From positions 1 to 16,482 of the forward strand of contig JAFAGN010000122.1 in assembly GCA_023422695.1 (NCBI GenBank): DNA of 16,482 nucleotides. Reading direction: 5' to 3'. How positions within the stretch are numbered: position 1 is the stretch's first letter; every line of letters begins with the position of its first letter. Positions 1 to 7,088 of the stretch are shown one piece after another. The position numbers were made by a program, and so were the translations under genes. Below the pieces are notes generated by a model. That model did no database searches and was not told the DNA's origin. It saw only the letters and a list, made by a program, of their open reading frames with translations. The stretch comes from Pseudomonadota bacterium (lineage in GTDB: Bacteria; Pseudomonadota; Alphaproteobacteria; Sphingomonadales; Sphingomonadaceae).

Positions 1-50
1 ATCCTCCCCCACCGGGGGAGGGGGACCACCCGAAGGGTGGTGGAGGGGCA
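1..50. repeat. Hairpin-forming extragenic repeat, copy 1
   Basis: A C/G-rich element made of two adjacent hairpins. The first pairs 3-10 with 14-21 around a 3-base loop. The second pairs CCACCC (26-31) with GGGTGG (35-40) around GAA. The same element occurs in reverse orientation at 141-188, so this is a REP-like dispersed repeat placed as an inverted pair. It lies upstream of the superoxide dismutase gene. Repeats of this style are common between genes in sphingomonads; any role here is unknown. Confidence 0.75.
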
Positions 51-140
51 CAGGCGGTTTACGTGGCGCCGGACAAAAAGCACTCCGTCATCGGCGACCG
101 TTCGGCGATGCACTATCGTAGCGGCAAGGCGAACCGATGG

Positions 141-188
141 TGCCCCTCCACCAGCTTCGCTGGTCCCCCTCCCCGTTCCGGGGAGGAT
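141..188. repeat. Hairpin-forming extragenic repeat, copy 2 (inverted)
   Basis: Reverse-complement copy of the element at 1-50, starting with the same TGCCCCTCCACCA edge and ending in GGGGAGGAT. The inner hairpin has different stem bases (ACCAGC/GCTGGT instead of CCACCC/GGGTGG) but keeps pairing and the same 3-base loop, which supports a selected secondary structure. Of the 321 bases before the first gene, 51-140 and 189-321 show nothing else I can support apart from the ribosome binding site of sodC. Confidence 0.75.
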
Positions 189-324
189 CGACACCGTCCC
201 CTTCCCACCCCAAAGCCGACATCGCCGCTTGGAAGTCGCGCCGAATGCGGGCATCGTCGCTGCGACGGATCGAAAGCTGCGGCTGCGGCGTTATGGTCCC
301 GAACCGTCAATCGGGGAGCTGATG

Positions 325-894
325 ATGATCAAGGGTGCGCGTTCGATGAAATTACCGCTGCTAACCGCTGCCATTGGCGCGCTCGCGCTGGCGGGTTGCG
401 CCAATATGGGCAAGACGCCGACGTCGAAGCTGCCCGTCCCCGACGCCTATGCCAATCTGGTCGACGCGCGCGGCGCCGACCGCGGCCGCGTCGATATTTT
501 CAAGGATGGCAGCGGACTGCGGCTCGAACTCGTCGCGCGCGGCTTTGGGGCCGGCACCTACGGGATGCACGTCCATACGACGGGGCTGTGCGACGCGCCC
601 AAATTCACCACTGCGGGCCCGCACTGGAACCCGACCGGCGCGCAGCATGGCCGCGAAAACCCGATGGGCGCGCATCATGGCGATCTGCCCAATCTGGTCA
701 TCGAACCCGACACGATCGGCCGCGCGACGCTGCAACTGGTCGGCACGCGCCTGACCGGCGATGGCGCGATGCTCGATGCCGATGGCGCGGCGTTCGTGAT
801 CCATGTCGGCCCCGACGACATGAAGACCGATCCCAGCGGCAACAGCGGCGACCGCATCGCCTGCGGCGTGATTACCGCCACGCCTGTGGGTTAG
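325..894 (+). CDS. sodC: Cu/Zn superoxide dismutase, lipoprotein (SodC family)
   Basis: Converts superoxide to hydrogen peroxide and oxygen in the periplasm, anchored to a membrane by a lipid. The 189-residue product begins with a lipoprotein signal peptide ending in a lipobox, LALAGC, with Cys25 as the predicted lipidation site. The family signatures follow: GMHVH (copper ligands His82 and His84), GPHWNP (bridging His100), further His108, AHHGD (His117, Asp120; zinc site), a copper His160 in FVIHVGPDD, and the closing GDRIACGVI. Cys89 and Cys180 can form the conserved disulfide. GGGGAG at 313-318 is 6 bases before the ATG at 325; ATGs at 322 and 346 are also possible, and 346 would still leave a complete signal peptide. 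The open frame extends upstream to 37 but runs through repeat DNA, so I discard that extension. It converges with the MFS gene, 28 bases away. Confidence 0.93.
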   Translation: MIKGARSMKLPLLTAAIGALALAGCANMGKTPTSKLPVPDAYANLVDARGADRGRVDIFKDGSGLRLELVARGFGAGTYGMHVHTTGLCDAPKFTTAGPHWNPTGAQHGRENPMGAHHGDLPNLVIEPDTIGRATLQLVGTRLTGDGAMLDADGAAFVIHVGPDDMKTDPSGNSGDRIACGVITATPVG

Positions 895-922
895 GATCGC
901 GATCGCGTGGGCGGGTCGCGAC

Positions 923-2518
923 CTAAGCCGCGGCCCGCTCGGCGATCGTCGCTTCGGCCTGCGGCACCGCGCGATAGGCATAGAGCAACAGGATCAGCGC
1001 GATCGGCGCCACCCCGATCAACGACAGGATCCCGGTGCGCAGATCGCCCACCGGCTGGCCATTGACGATCGTCCCCGCTAAATCCGAAATCTGCCCGACC
1101 ATATAGGGGCCGAACGACAGCCCGACCAACGTCGTGCCCAGAAAGAAGGCGGCGGTGGCGGTGCCGCGCATCCGCGGCAGCACCAGATCCTGCGTCGTCG
1201 CCGCCGCAGCGCCCAGCGCCGTTGCGCCGAACATCCCGGCGAGGAAGTTCATCACATAGAATAACGTCGGGTCGGGGGTGGTGTAACCGATCCAGATCGG
1301 GATGATCGGCGCCACGACGCCAAAGATGATCATCAGGATGCGGCCCGCCGGGTTTTTCGCGCGAAGCGCATCGGCGATCCGGCCGCCGATGATCACCCCG
1401 ACAAACCCGCTGATCGCGCCGTTGGCGCCCAGCCAGAACGCCAGCTGCTGCTTGGGCAATCCCAGCACGATCTCGGCATAGGGTGCCGACCAGAAGGCGA
1501 GGGCATAGGCGGCGAGGCTGACCATCCCATAGCCCAATGTGGTGCAGATAAAGGCCGGGGTGCCCCAGATCAGGCGAAAGGTTGCGGTATCACGCGCGCG
1601 GAGCGTGCAGGCCCATGAGAAGACGGCATAATAGCCCAGCCCGACCGCCGACCATTGCGGCAAATTGCCGGTCAATTCGATCATCCACCAGGCAAAGGCA
1701 GCGATCCCGATCGCAAAGCCGATGTTGATCGCGAGCGCCGCGGGGCCGCGTTGCCATGCGCCGATCAAGGTGAAGGGCGGCACGATTGTCGACAGATCCT
1801 GCGCGAACTGGCGAAACGGCGCGGGCGAACTGGGGCTCGCCACGCCGTCCATCGCGCCGCGCACCGGCTCGCGCAGGGTCGCGACCCATAGCGCCACGAT
1901 CAGTCCGGGGATGCCGACCGCCAGGAACGCTGCCTGCCAGCCGACCAGATCGAATGGGCCGCCGCCCGGATAGGCATCGTTCCATGCCTTGACGATCAAC
2001 GCCCCGATAAACAGCGACACGCCGCCGCCGATATACAGCCCCGACGAATAGATCGCGAGCGCGGTCGCGCGCTGCTTTTTGGGGAAATAGTCCGAAATCA
2101 GCGAATAGGCGGTGGGGCTGGCGGTCGCCTCGCCGACGCCGACGCCCATGCGGGCAAAGGTCAGCGTCATCTGATCGCGCGCAAAGCCCGACAGCGCGGT
2201 CATCGTCGACCATAAGGCGAGGCCGATCGACAGCAGCTTCACCCGGCTCCAATTGTCGGCCAGCCGCCCGAGCGGGATGCCGAACAACGCATAAAAGACC
2301 GCAAAGGCGGCGCCGCCGAGGAAGCCCATGTCGGCGTCGGTCAGCCCCAGATCGGCCTTGATGTCGACCGCCAGGATGCTCAGGATCTGCCGGTCGATGA
2401 AGTTGAGGATATAGACGACGACGAGCACCGACAGCACATACCAGCTGTAGCCGGTGGCTTTCGGTTCCTGAAATTCCGGCGCTGCGGCCGCGTTGGTTTC
2501 GCTGGCGGTCTCGGCCAT
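923..2518 (-). CDS. MFS transporter, spinster-like
   Basis: Inner-membrane carrier of the major facilitator superfamily, 531 residues, about 12 membrane segments. The N-terminal half has the spinster-type signature: NFIDRQILSILAVDIKADLG at the first membrane span and the motif A-like loop GIPLGRLADNWSRVKLL between spans 2 and 3. Substrate cannot be read from the sequence; bacterial members of this group are often annotated as carriers of lipids, sugars or aromatic compounds. The start is ATG at 2518, preceded on the minus strand by GGAGAG with 9 bases spacing; an upstream in-frame GTG at 2542 would add eight residues and lacks as good a site. It is transcribed away from the phosphatase gene; the 106 bases between them carry a perfect inverted repeat (2585-2606). 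Family confident, substrate unknown. Confidence 0.88.
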   Translation of the reverse strand: MAETASETNAAAAPEFQEPKATGYSWYVLSVLVVVYILNFIDRQILSILAVDIKADLGLTDADMGFLGGAAFAVFYALFGIPLGRLADNWSRVKLLSIGLALWSTMTALSGFARDQMTLTFARMGVGVGEATASPTAYSLISDYFPKKQRATALAIYSSGLYIGGGVSLFIGALIVKAWNDAYPGGGPFDLVGWQAAFLAVGIPGLIVALWVATLREPVRGAMDGVASPSSPAPFRQFAQDLSTIVPPFTLIGAWQRGPAALAINIGFAIGIAAFAWWMIELTGNLPQWSAVGLGYYAVFSWACTLRARDTATFRLIWGTPAFICTTLGYGMVSLAAYALAFWSAPYAEIVLGLPKQQLAFWLGANGAISGFVGVIIGGRIADALRAKNPAGRILMIIFGVVAPIIPIWIGYTTPDPTLFYVMNFLAGMFGATALGAAAATTQDLVLPRMRGTATAAFFLGTTLVGLSFGPYMVGQISDLAGTIVNGQPVGDLRTGILSLIGVAPIALILLLYAYRAVPQAEATIAERAAA

Positions 2519-2584
2519 CTGGCAACCCTCTCCCTGACCCACTATCTGTTATGGCTCATGGCTAGCAGAGCCGAAAAAAGGCGC

Positions 2585-2606
2585 AAGTTGAAAGTCGGTT
2601 CAACTT
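2585..2606. promoter_or_regulatory. Perfect 8+8 inverted repeat, possible operator
   Basis: AAGTTGAA (2585-2592), six-base spacer, TTCAACTT (2599-2606). It sits in the divergent gap between the MFS transporter (start 2518, minus) and the phosphatase (start 2625, plus), 18 bases before the latter. A TTGAAA that could serve as a -35 lies inside the left arm. The symmetry and spacing fit a dimeric repressor site (MarR- or TetR-like), but a short mRNA stem is an alternative. Confidence 0.45.
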
Positions 2607-2624
2607 TGCTGCGAAAGGACCAGG

Positions 2625-3107
2625 ATGCGCGCGTACCAACCCGATGGCCCGGCAATATTGTTCCTTTGCCTCGGCAATATCTGTCGGTCGCCGCTCGCCG
2701 AAGCGGCGGCGCGTGTCGCTTTCGCCCATGCGGGAATCTCGGCCACGCTTGATTCGGCGGGAACCGGCGACTGGCATATCGGCCATCCGCCCGACAAGCG
2801 GGCGCAGGCCGAGGCCCGGCGCCGTGGCACGGATATTTCGGATCTGCGCGGTCGCCAGTTGGTCCGCGAGGATTTCTACCGCTTCGACCTGATCCTCGCC
2901 GCCGATGCCGCGAACCTGCGCGACGCCCGCGCGCTCGCGCCCGCCGATGCGACGGCGCGCATCCGGCTGATGCTCGATCTCGTCCCGGGGCGGCTGGGGG
3001 AGAGTGTGACCGATCCCTATTATGGCGCCGACGACGGTTTTGCCGAAACCTGGGCCGATGTCAGCGCGGTCGCCGCGGCGCTGGTCGCCGAAACGTCCAA
3101 AGGATAG
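2625..3107 (+). CDS. Low-molecular-weight protein tyrosine phosphatase
   Basis: Cytoplasmic phosphatase that hydrolyses phosphotyrosine (or small phosphoester) substrates through a cysteinyl-phosphate intermediate. The P-loop is near the N-terminus: CLGNICRSP, with Cys15 as nucleophile and Arg21 binding phosphate. The general acid is Asp130 in DPYYG, the usual place in this family. Length (160 residues) matches the family norm. Start ATG 2625 follows AAAGGA with a few bases spacing. The last 88 bases overlap antisense with the end of the thpR-like gene; this part encodes the C-terminal helix after DPYY, so both products are constrained there. No adjacent tyrosine kinase or exopolysaccharide genes are seen, so its substrate is open. 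Confidence 0.93.
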   Translation: MRAYQPDGPAILFLCLGNICRSPLAEAAARVAFAHAGISATLDSAGTGDWHIGHPPDKRAQAEARRRGTDISDLRGRQLVREDFYRFDLILAADAANLRDARALAPADATARIRLMLDLVPGRLGESVTDPYYGADDGFAETWADVSAVAAALVAETSKG

Positions 3108-3631
3108 CGCGCCACCGGGTGATAGCGCGACCCGCCATGACCCATCTCGCTTTCGTACAGGATGACGTGATCGAAGACGAAAGGCGCGCTCGCCAGATCG
3201 CCGTGCAGCGTCAGAAAGGGCGCGACCGGCCCCGCCGCCCGGTTGAGCCGCGCCAGCGTGACATGCGGCACGAACGCGCGCGTTTCGGCATCGATGCCAA
3301 CGCGCGCCAGCAATTGGTCGACCTTGCGGTGCAGGGTCGCCAGCGCCGCCGCGGGTTCGACCCCGGCCCAGACGGTGTGCGGCCACCCCTTGCGTTCGAA
3401 CATGCCCACCCCGGCGATCCGCGCGGTGATCGCGGGGGCGTGGAGCGCGCCCAGCGCAGCGGCAATATCTTCGGCGCGGTGGCGATCGACTTCGCCGATG
3501 AAGCGCAGCGTCAGGTGCAACTGCTCGTCATCCTGCCAGCGCGCCGCCGAAATGCCGTGCATGGCGGTGCGCAACAGGTCGCGAACGGGGCGTGGCGGGC
3601 GCAGCGCGGCGAACAGGCGGTGGGTCGACAT
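3020..3631 (-). CDS. thpR: RNA 2',3'-cyclic phosphodiesterase (ThpR/LigT family)
   Basis: Member of the 2H phosphoesterase superfamily, which opens 2',3'-cyclic phosphates on RNA ends (and was first known for 2'-5' RNA ligase activity). The N-terminus HRLFAALRPP is typical. Both catalytic HxTx motifs are present: HLTL (His39, Thr41) and HVTL (His123, Thr125). The conserved YESEMGHGGSRYHPVARYPL near residues 159-178 is where family members usually end. Here another 25 residues, rich in Ala and Ser, follow and lie entirely antisense to the end of the phosphatase gene, so stop-codon loss and read-on is likely. Start ATG 3631 fits the family N-terminus, although only a weak GGCGG precedes it. Confidence 0.92.
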   Translation of the reverse strand: MSTHRLFAALRPPRPVRDLLRTAMHGISAARWQDDEQLHLTLRFIGEVDRHRAEDIAAALGALHAPAITARIAGVGMFERKGWPHTVWAGVEPAAALATLHRKVDQLLARVGIDAETRAFVPHVTLARLNRAAGPVAPFLTLHGDLASAPFVFDHVILYESEMGHGGSRYHPVARYPLDVSATSAAATALTSAQVSAKPSSAP

Positions 3632-3696
3632 GGCGCCGCCAGCATAATGGCTCTCCCAGCCGCAACCACCGAAACTTGTCCGATTTCCGGTTTCGC

Positions 3697-3725
3697 TTGA
3701 AAGCGGACGAGAAAATCACGATATT
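3697..3725 (+). promoter_or_regulatory. Putative promoter of the YccA/BI-1 gene
   Basis: TTGAAA (3697-3702), 17-base spacer, GATATT (3720-3725). This is a 5/6 match to the -35 and 4/6 to the -10 of a housekeeping-type promoter at ideal spacing, placing a start of transcription near 3732, about 39 bases before the ATG at 3771. It was found by eye only. Confidence 0.4.
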
Positions 3726-3770
3726 GCCACCTACGGTCGGTATGGGCTGACCGGTGATGGAGTAATGACA

Positions 3771-4499
3771 ATGGCGAATTGGAACGACCCCAATATGGCG
3801 GCTTCCGGTTTTGGGGCCGGCGCGAACGCAATGGACCAGGCCGTCGATGCCGGCCTGCGGTCGTACATGCTGTCGGTTTACAATTATATGGCGTCGGGCG
3901 TGCTGCTGACGGGTATCGTCGCGCTGCTCGCCTTTCAGTCGGGCTTTACCGCGTCGATGGTCGGCACCCCGCTGATGTGGGTGGTGATGCTGGCGCCGCT
4001 GGCCTTTGTGCTGGTGCTCAGCTTTGGCATCAACAAGCTGTCGACGACGGCGGCACAGGCGCTGTTCTGGGTCTATGCCGCGGTGATGGGTCTGTCGATG
4101 TCGACGATCTTCATCGCCTTTACCGGCACGTCGATCGCGACGACCTTCTTTGCGACGGCGGCGGCGTTTCTGGGTCTCAGCCTCTATGGCTATACGACCA
4201 AGAAGGATCTGTCGGGCTTTGGTACCTTCCTGATCATGGGTGTCGTCGGCATCCTCGTCGCGATGCTGATCAACCTGTTCGTGCAGTCGAGCGCGCTCAG
4301 CCTCGCGATCAGCGTGATCGGCGTGCTGCTGTTCGCGGGCCTCACCGCCTATGACACGCAGAAGATCAAGAGCATGTATTTCTATGTCCGCGGGACCGAT
4401 TTTGTCGGCAAGTCGGTGGTGATGGGCGCGCTGACGCTCTACCTCGACTTCGTCAACATGTTCACCTTCCTGCTCAATCTGCTGGGCAGCCGCGAATAA
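3771..4499 (+). CDS. Bax inhibitor-1/YccA family membrane protein
   Basis: Polytopic inner-membrane protein of the BI-1 (TMBIM/YccA) family, 242 residues, with about seven membrane segments after a short polar N-terminus. Known bacterial members act as pH-dependent calcium leak channels or interact with the FtsH protease; which applies here is not shown. The family's C-terminal signature is clear: AGLTAYDTQKIKSMY and LTLYLDFVNMFTFLLNLLG, including two membrane aspartates (about 195 and 226) that correspond to the gating pair in the YetJ structure. GGAG at 3759-3762 is 8 bases before ATG 3771, which gives MANWNDPN; ATG 3765 is in frame but only 2 bases away from that site. It is followed closely by an intrinsic terminator. 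Confidence 0.93.
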   Translation: MANWNDPNMAASGFGAGANAMDQAVDAGLRSYMLSVYNYMASGVLLTGIVALLAFQSGFTASMVGTPLMWVVMLAPLAFVLVLSFGINKLSTTAAQALFWVYAAVMGLSMSTIFIAFTGTSIATTFFATAAAFLGLSLYGYTTKKDLSGFGTFLIMGVVGILVAMLINLFVQSSALSLAISVIGVLLFAGLTAYDTQKIKSMYFYVRGTDFVGKSVVMGALTLYLDFVNMFTFLLNLLGSRE

Positions 4500-4520
4500 G
4501 CGGACGGACAGAGACGAAAC

Positions 4521-4561
4521 AAAGGAGCCCGGCGGAGCGATTCGCCGGGCTCTTTCTTTTT
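4521..4561 (+). terminator. Rho-independent terminator after the YccA/BI-1 gene
   Basis: A perfect 10-base stem (4525-4534 with 4543-4552), an 8-base loop, and a following TTTCTTTTT tract. An A-rich flank before the stem can extend the pairing into the T tract. It begins 21 bases after the stop codon of the BI-1 gene and ends only 14 bases before the next start codon. Confidence 0.9.
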
Positions 4562-4575
4562 GCAGGGGGATGATG

Positions 4576-5472
4576 ATGACGCGGATATGGGCGGCGGTGG
4601 GCGCCGCGGTGTTGATGACGGCACTGCCGGGCGCGGCAAAGGCCAATGAAGCTTGTGCGGTCGCGCGGCCCGACGATGGCGATCTCAAGGCCTTTGCCGG
4701 TCGTTATTTTGCAGCGGCCGATAATGCCGCGATCGACGCGCTCATTGCCTGCCTCGGCAACCCCGATCCCTCGGTTCGGGACGATTTCGCTTTCGCGCTG
4801 TGGACGCAGGGACTGCGCGGCAAGCATCTGAAACCCGATGGCCTCCGCCACGCGATGCAGCGGCTGACGGTGATCCTCGCCGCGCCGGGGGACGCAGCAG
4901 GCTTCCGCCGCCCCTTCGCCGTGCTGGCGCTGTCCGAAGTCGCGCGCGCCGATCGGGTCGAGCCCTTTTTGAGCGACGCCGAACTGCACGCGCTGGCCGA
5001 CACCGGGGCGACCTATTTGCGCGGCGTCACCGACTATCGGGGCTTTGTCGAGGGGCAGGGCTGGCGCCACGGGGTTGCGCATGGTGCCGACCTGCTGATG
5101 CAGCTGGCGCTCAACCCGCGACTGGCGCGCGCCGATGCCGACCTGCTGCTCGGCGCGATCGCCGCACAGGTCGCGCCCGCGGGATCGCACGCCTATGTCC
5201 ATGGCGAGGCGCGGCGGCTGGCGCGGCCGCTGCTGTTTCTGGCGAAGCGCCCCGACATCGACGATGCGGCGTGGGCGGCGTGGTTTCAGGCGCTGCACCC
5301 CGGCGATGCGTCGCGCTGGAAAGCGCCCTATACCAGCGCCGAAGGGCTGGCGGCGGTGCATAACAACAGCGCCTTTGGCGATGCGGTCTATGTCGCGGCC
5401 AGCGAATCGCAGGATCCGCAGGTGCGACGGCTGGCGCCGCTGGCTGCGGGATTGCTGAAGGCGCTGCCTTAA
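4576..5472 (+). CDS. Exported DUF2785 domain protein
   Basis: 298-residue protein of unknown function. It starts with a Sec-type signal peptide (TRIWAAVGAAVLMTALPGAAKA, cleavage after about Ala23), so the mature protein should be periplasmic. The body is mostly helical, and residues around 156-174 (DYRGFVEGQGW, then RHGVAHGADLL) match what I recall of the DUF2785 family core, with two histidines and an aspartate as possible metal or catalytic residues. Three ATGs in a row (4570, 4573, 4576) follow AGGGGG; the third has the best spacing (6 bases). No separate promoter fits between the terminator upstream and this start. The family has no established activity that I know of, so I assign none. 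Confidence 0.78.
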   Translation: MTRIWAAVGAAVLMTALPGAAKANEACAVARPDDGDLKAFAGRYFAAADNAAIDALIACLGNPDPSVRDDFAFALWTQGLRGKHLKPDGLRHAMQRLTVILAAPGDAAGFRRPFAVLALSEVARADRVEPFLSDAELHALADTGATYLRGVTDYRGFVEGQGWRHGVAHGADLLMQLALNPRLARADADLLLGAIAAQVAPAGSHAYVHGEARRLARPLLFLAKRPDIDDAAWAAWFQALHPGDASRWKAPYTSAEGLAAVHNNSAFGDAVYVAASESQDPQVRRLAPLAAGLLKALP

Positions 5473-5497
5473 GCGGCCAGCGAATTGCCCATATGCT

Positions 5498-5573
5498 CGT
5501 CATTGAGAGCGAAGCGAAGCAATCCAGAGTAGCGTAAACCGCCCTAGATTGCTTCGCTTCGCTCGCAATGACG
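5498..5573. repeat. Long inverted repeat (REP-like), 27-base arms
   Basis: Arms 5498-5524 and 5547-5573 are reverse complements at 26 of 27 positions, around a 22-base centre. The arms contain the GCGAAGCGAAGCAATC motif, a pattern seen in dispersed intergenic repeats of many alphaproteobacteria. It lies between the convergent DUF2785 and glutathione S-transferase genes, where it could end transcription from both sides, although no T tract follows. Confidence 0.8.
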
Positions 5574-5590
5574 AACCCGAACGACCTGCT

Positions 5591-6226
5591 TTAACCCGGA
5601 GTCGCCGCCTGCATCTCCGCGATCAGCGCGTTGTCGATATCCTTCGCCCGCTTATATGCGGCGCGCTCGCGCAAGGGGGCGACATAGGCCTCGAATGCCG
5701 GGCGCGAGGGGATGGTGCCGAATTGCAGCCCCCAGTCGATATGGCTGCCGACATAAACGTCGGCGGCGCTGAAGCGGTCGCCCGCCACATACGCCTTGCC
5801 CGCCACCGCGCTTTCGAGCGCGTCGAGCGCCGCGGACAGCGACCCAAAGCCTGCCGAGCGTTGCTGGTCGGCATCGGGTTCGACACCCAGATGCTTTGCA
5901 GTAATCGCCTGTTCGACCGGCCCAGAAGTGAAAAACAGCCAGCGGTAATAATCGGCGCGCTCGGCGGTCGGCGGCGCCAGCCCCGCATCGGGAAAGGCGT
6001 CGGCCAGATAGGCGCAGATCGCGGCGCATTCGGTCACGACACGACCATCATGGACGATCGCGGGAACCTTGCCCATCGGATTGACCGCGAGATAGGCGGC
6101 GTCCTTCATCGTCGTGCCATAATCCAGGATGCGCGGTTCATAAGGCGCGCCGACCTCCTCCAGCATCCAGCGGACGATCTGCCCGCGCGACATCGGGTTG
6201 GTATAGAAAATCAGCTCATCGGCCAC
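5591..6226 (-). CDS. Glutathione S-transferase family protein
   Basis: Cytoplasmic GST-fold protein, 211 residues, the normal family length. The N-terminal thioredoxin-like domain (about 1-80) has YTNPMSRG near residue 10, where a Ser or Cys usually activates glutathione, then NPMGKVPAI with the cis-proline at Pro55, then TECAAICAYLAD, where the usual glutathione-binding Glu-Ser pair is Glu66-Cys67. The C-terminal all-helical domain contains the conserved FSAADVYVGSHI. The start is GTG at 6226: AGGAGA lies 6 bases upstream (6233-6238), and the protein then begins as family members do. The upstream frame to 6304 would add 26 unlikely residues. Substrate unknown. It is divergent from the CinA-domain gene. 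Confidence 0.9.
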   Translation of the reverse strand: MADELIFYTNPMSRGQIVRWMLEEVGAPYEPRILDYGTTMKDAAYLAVNPMGKVPAIVHDGRVVTECAAICAYLADAFPDAGLAPPTAERADYYRWLFFTSGPVEQAITAKHLGVEPDADQQRSAGFGSLSAALDALESAVAGKAYVAGDRFSAADVYVGSHIDWGLQFGTIPSRPAFEAYVAPLRERAAYKRAKDIDNALIAEMQAATPG

Positions 6227-6232
6227 GGCGCT

Positions 6233-6238
6233 TCTCCT
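6233..6238 (-). promoter_or_regulatory. Ribosome binding site deciding the GTG start of the GST gene
   Basis: AGGAGA on the minus strand, 6 bases from the GTG codon at 6226-6224. No comparable site precedes the longer ATG-started frame. Confidence 0.7.
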
Positions 6239-6326
6239 CTGCTTGCGAGTCGACGGGAACATATATGGAACATCGGTGATCGTCCACCGCACTTGTTTTG
6301 TCACCGCGTCCGGCTAAGGCAAAGTA

Positions 6327-7088
6327 ATGAGCGACGAACGCATCTGGACCGCCGCCGTGCTGGTGATCGGCGACGAAATTCTCTCGGGCCGCACGCAGGA
6401 CAAGAATGTCGCGCAGATCGCGACCTGGCTCGACGCGCAGGGGATTCGCCTGCGCGAGGTGCGGATCGTCCCCGATGTCGAGCAGGAAATCGTCGATGCG
6501 CTGACCGCAGTGCGTGCGCGCTACGATTATGTATTCACGACCGGCGGTATCGGCCCGACCCACGACGACATCACCGTCGATGCGGTGGCGAAGGCGCTGG
6601 GGGTCGGGGTGATCGTCCATCCCGAGGCGCGCGCGATCCTCGAGCGCTATTATGGCGGGCGTGGGCTGGAGCTGACCGAGGCGCGGCTGCGCATGGCGCG
6701 CACCCCCGACGGCGCCGAACTGATCCCCAACCGCATGTCTGGGGCGCCGGGCATCCGCATCGGCAATCTGTTCGTGATGGCGGGGGTCCCGCATATCACC
6801 GCGGGGATGCTCGACGCGCTGACCGGCGAGCTTGAGGGTGGCGCGCCGCTGGTCGCGCACACGATCGGCGCGTGGTCACCCGAAAGCGAGGTCGCCGACC
6901 TGCTACGGCGGGGTGAAAAGGATCATCCCGGCGTCGTGATCGGCAGCTACCCCTTTTTCCGCGATGGCAAGGTTGGCGCCAATTTCGTGATCCGATCGAC
7001 GTCGGCCGCCGATGTCGCCGCCTGCGCCGCGATGCTGACCGCGGGGCTGGAAGCCGCGGGTTATGCGGTGACCGACGGCGGCATCTGA
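6327..7088 (+). CDS. CinA N-terminal domain (molybdopterin-binding) protein
   Basis: 253-residue protein of the competence/damage-inducible protein A N-domain group (COG1058), which has the molybdopterin-binding MoCF fold; related proteins hydrolyse ADP-ribose or other pyrophosphates. Visible signatures: VLVIGDEILSGRTQDKN (11-27), TTGGIGPTHDDIT (71-83) and FVMAGVPHI (about 149-157). The C-terminal nicotinamide-nucleotide amidase half of full-length CinA is absent. This is the usual split form in alphaproteobacteria, not a truncation, since the protein ends naturally after an alpha/beta segment. The ribosome binding site is weak (AAGG, then AAAG). Its last 28 bases overlap the convergent MFS gene. 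Confidence 0.9.
   Translation: MSDERIWTAAVLVIGDEILSGRTQDKNVAQIATWLDAQGIRLREVRIVPDVEQEIVDALTAVRARYDYVFTTGGIGPTHDDITVDAVAKALGVGVIVHPEARAILERYYGGRGLELTEARLRMARTPDGAELIPNRMSGAPGIRIGNLFVMAGVPHITAGMLDALTGELEGGAPLVAHTIGAWSPESEVADLLRRGEKDHPGVVIGSYPFFRDGKVGANFVIRSTSAADVAACAAMLTAGLEAAGYAVTDGGI

Noticed and set aside
37..324. N-terminal extension of the superoxide dismutase frame
   Set aside because: It crosses the second hairpin repeat, has no ribosome binding site at its start, and would put about 95 residues before a lipoprotein signal peptide.
914..923. 10-base palindrome GGTCGCGACC between sodC and the MFS gene
   Set aside because: Too short, no T tract, overlaps the stop codon of the MFS gene; not a supportable terminator.
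3528..4688. 386-codon minus-strand open frame rich in His, Arg and Gln
   Set aside because: It is antisense to the clear BI-1 gene and thpR; the composition is typical of a shadow frame in high-GC DNA.
5549..6835. 428-codon plus-strand open frame
   Set aside because: It lies opposite the GST gene and in another frame of the CinA-domain gene; Arg-rich shadow without family features.
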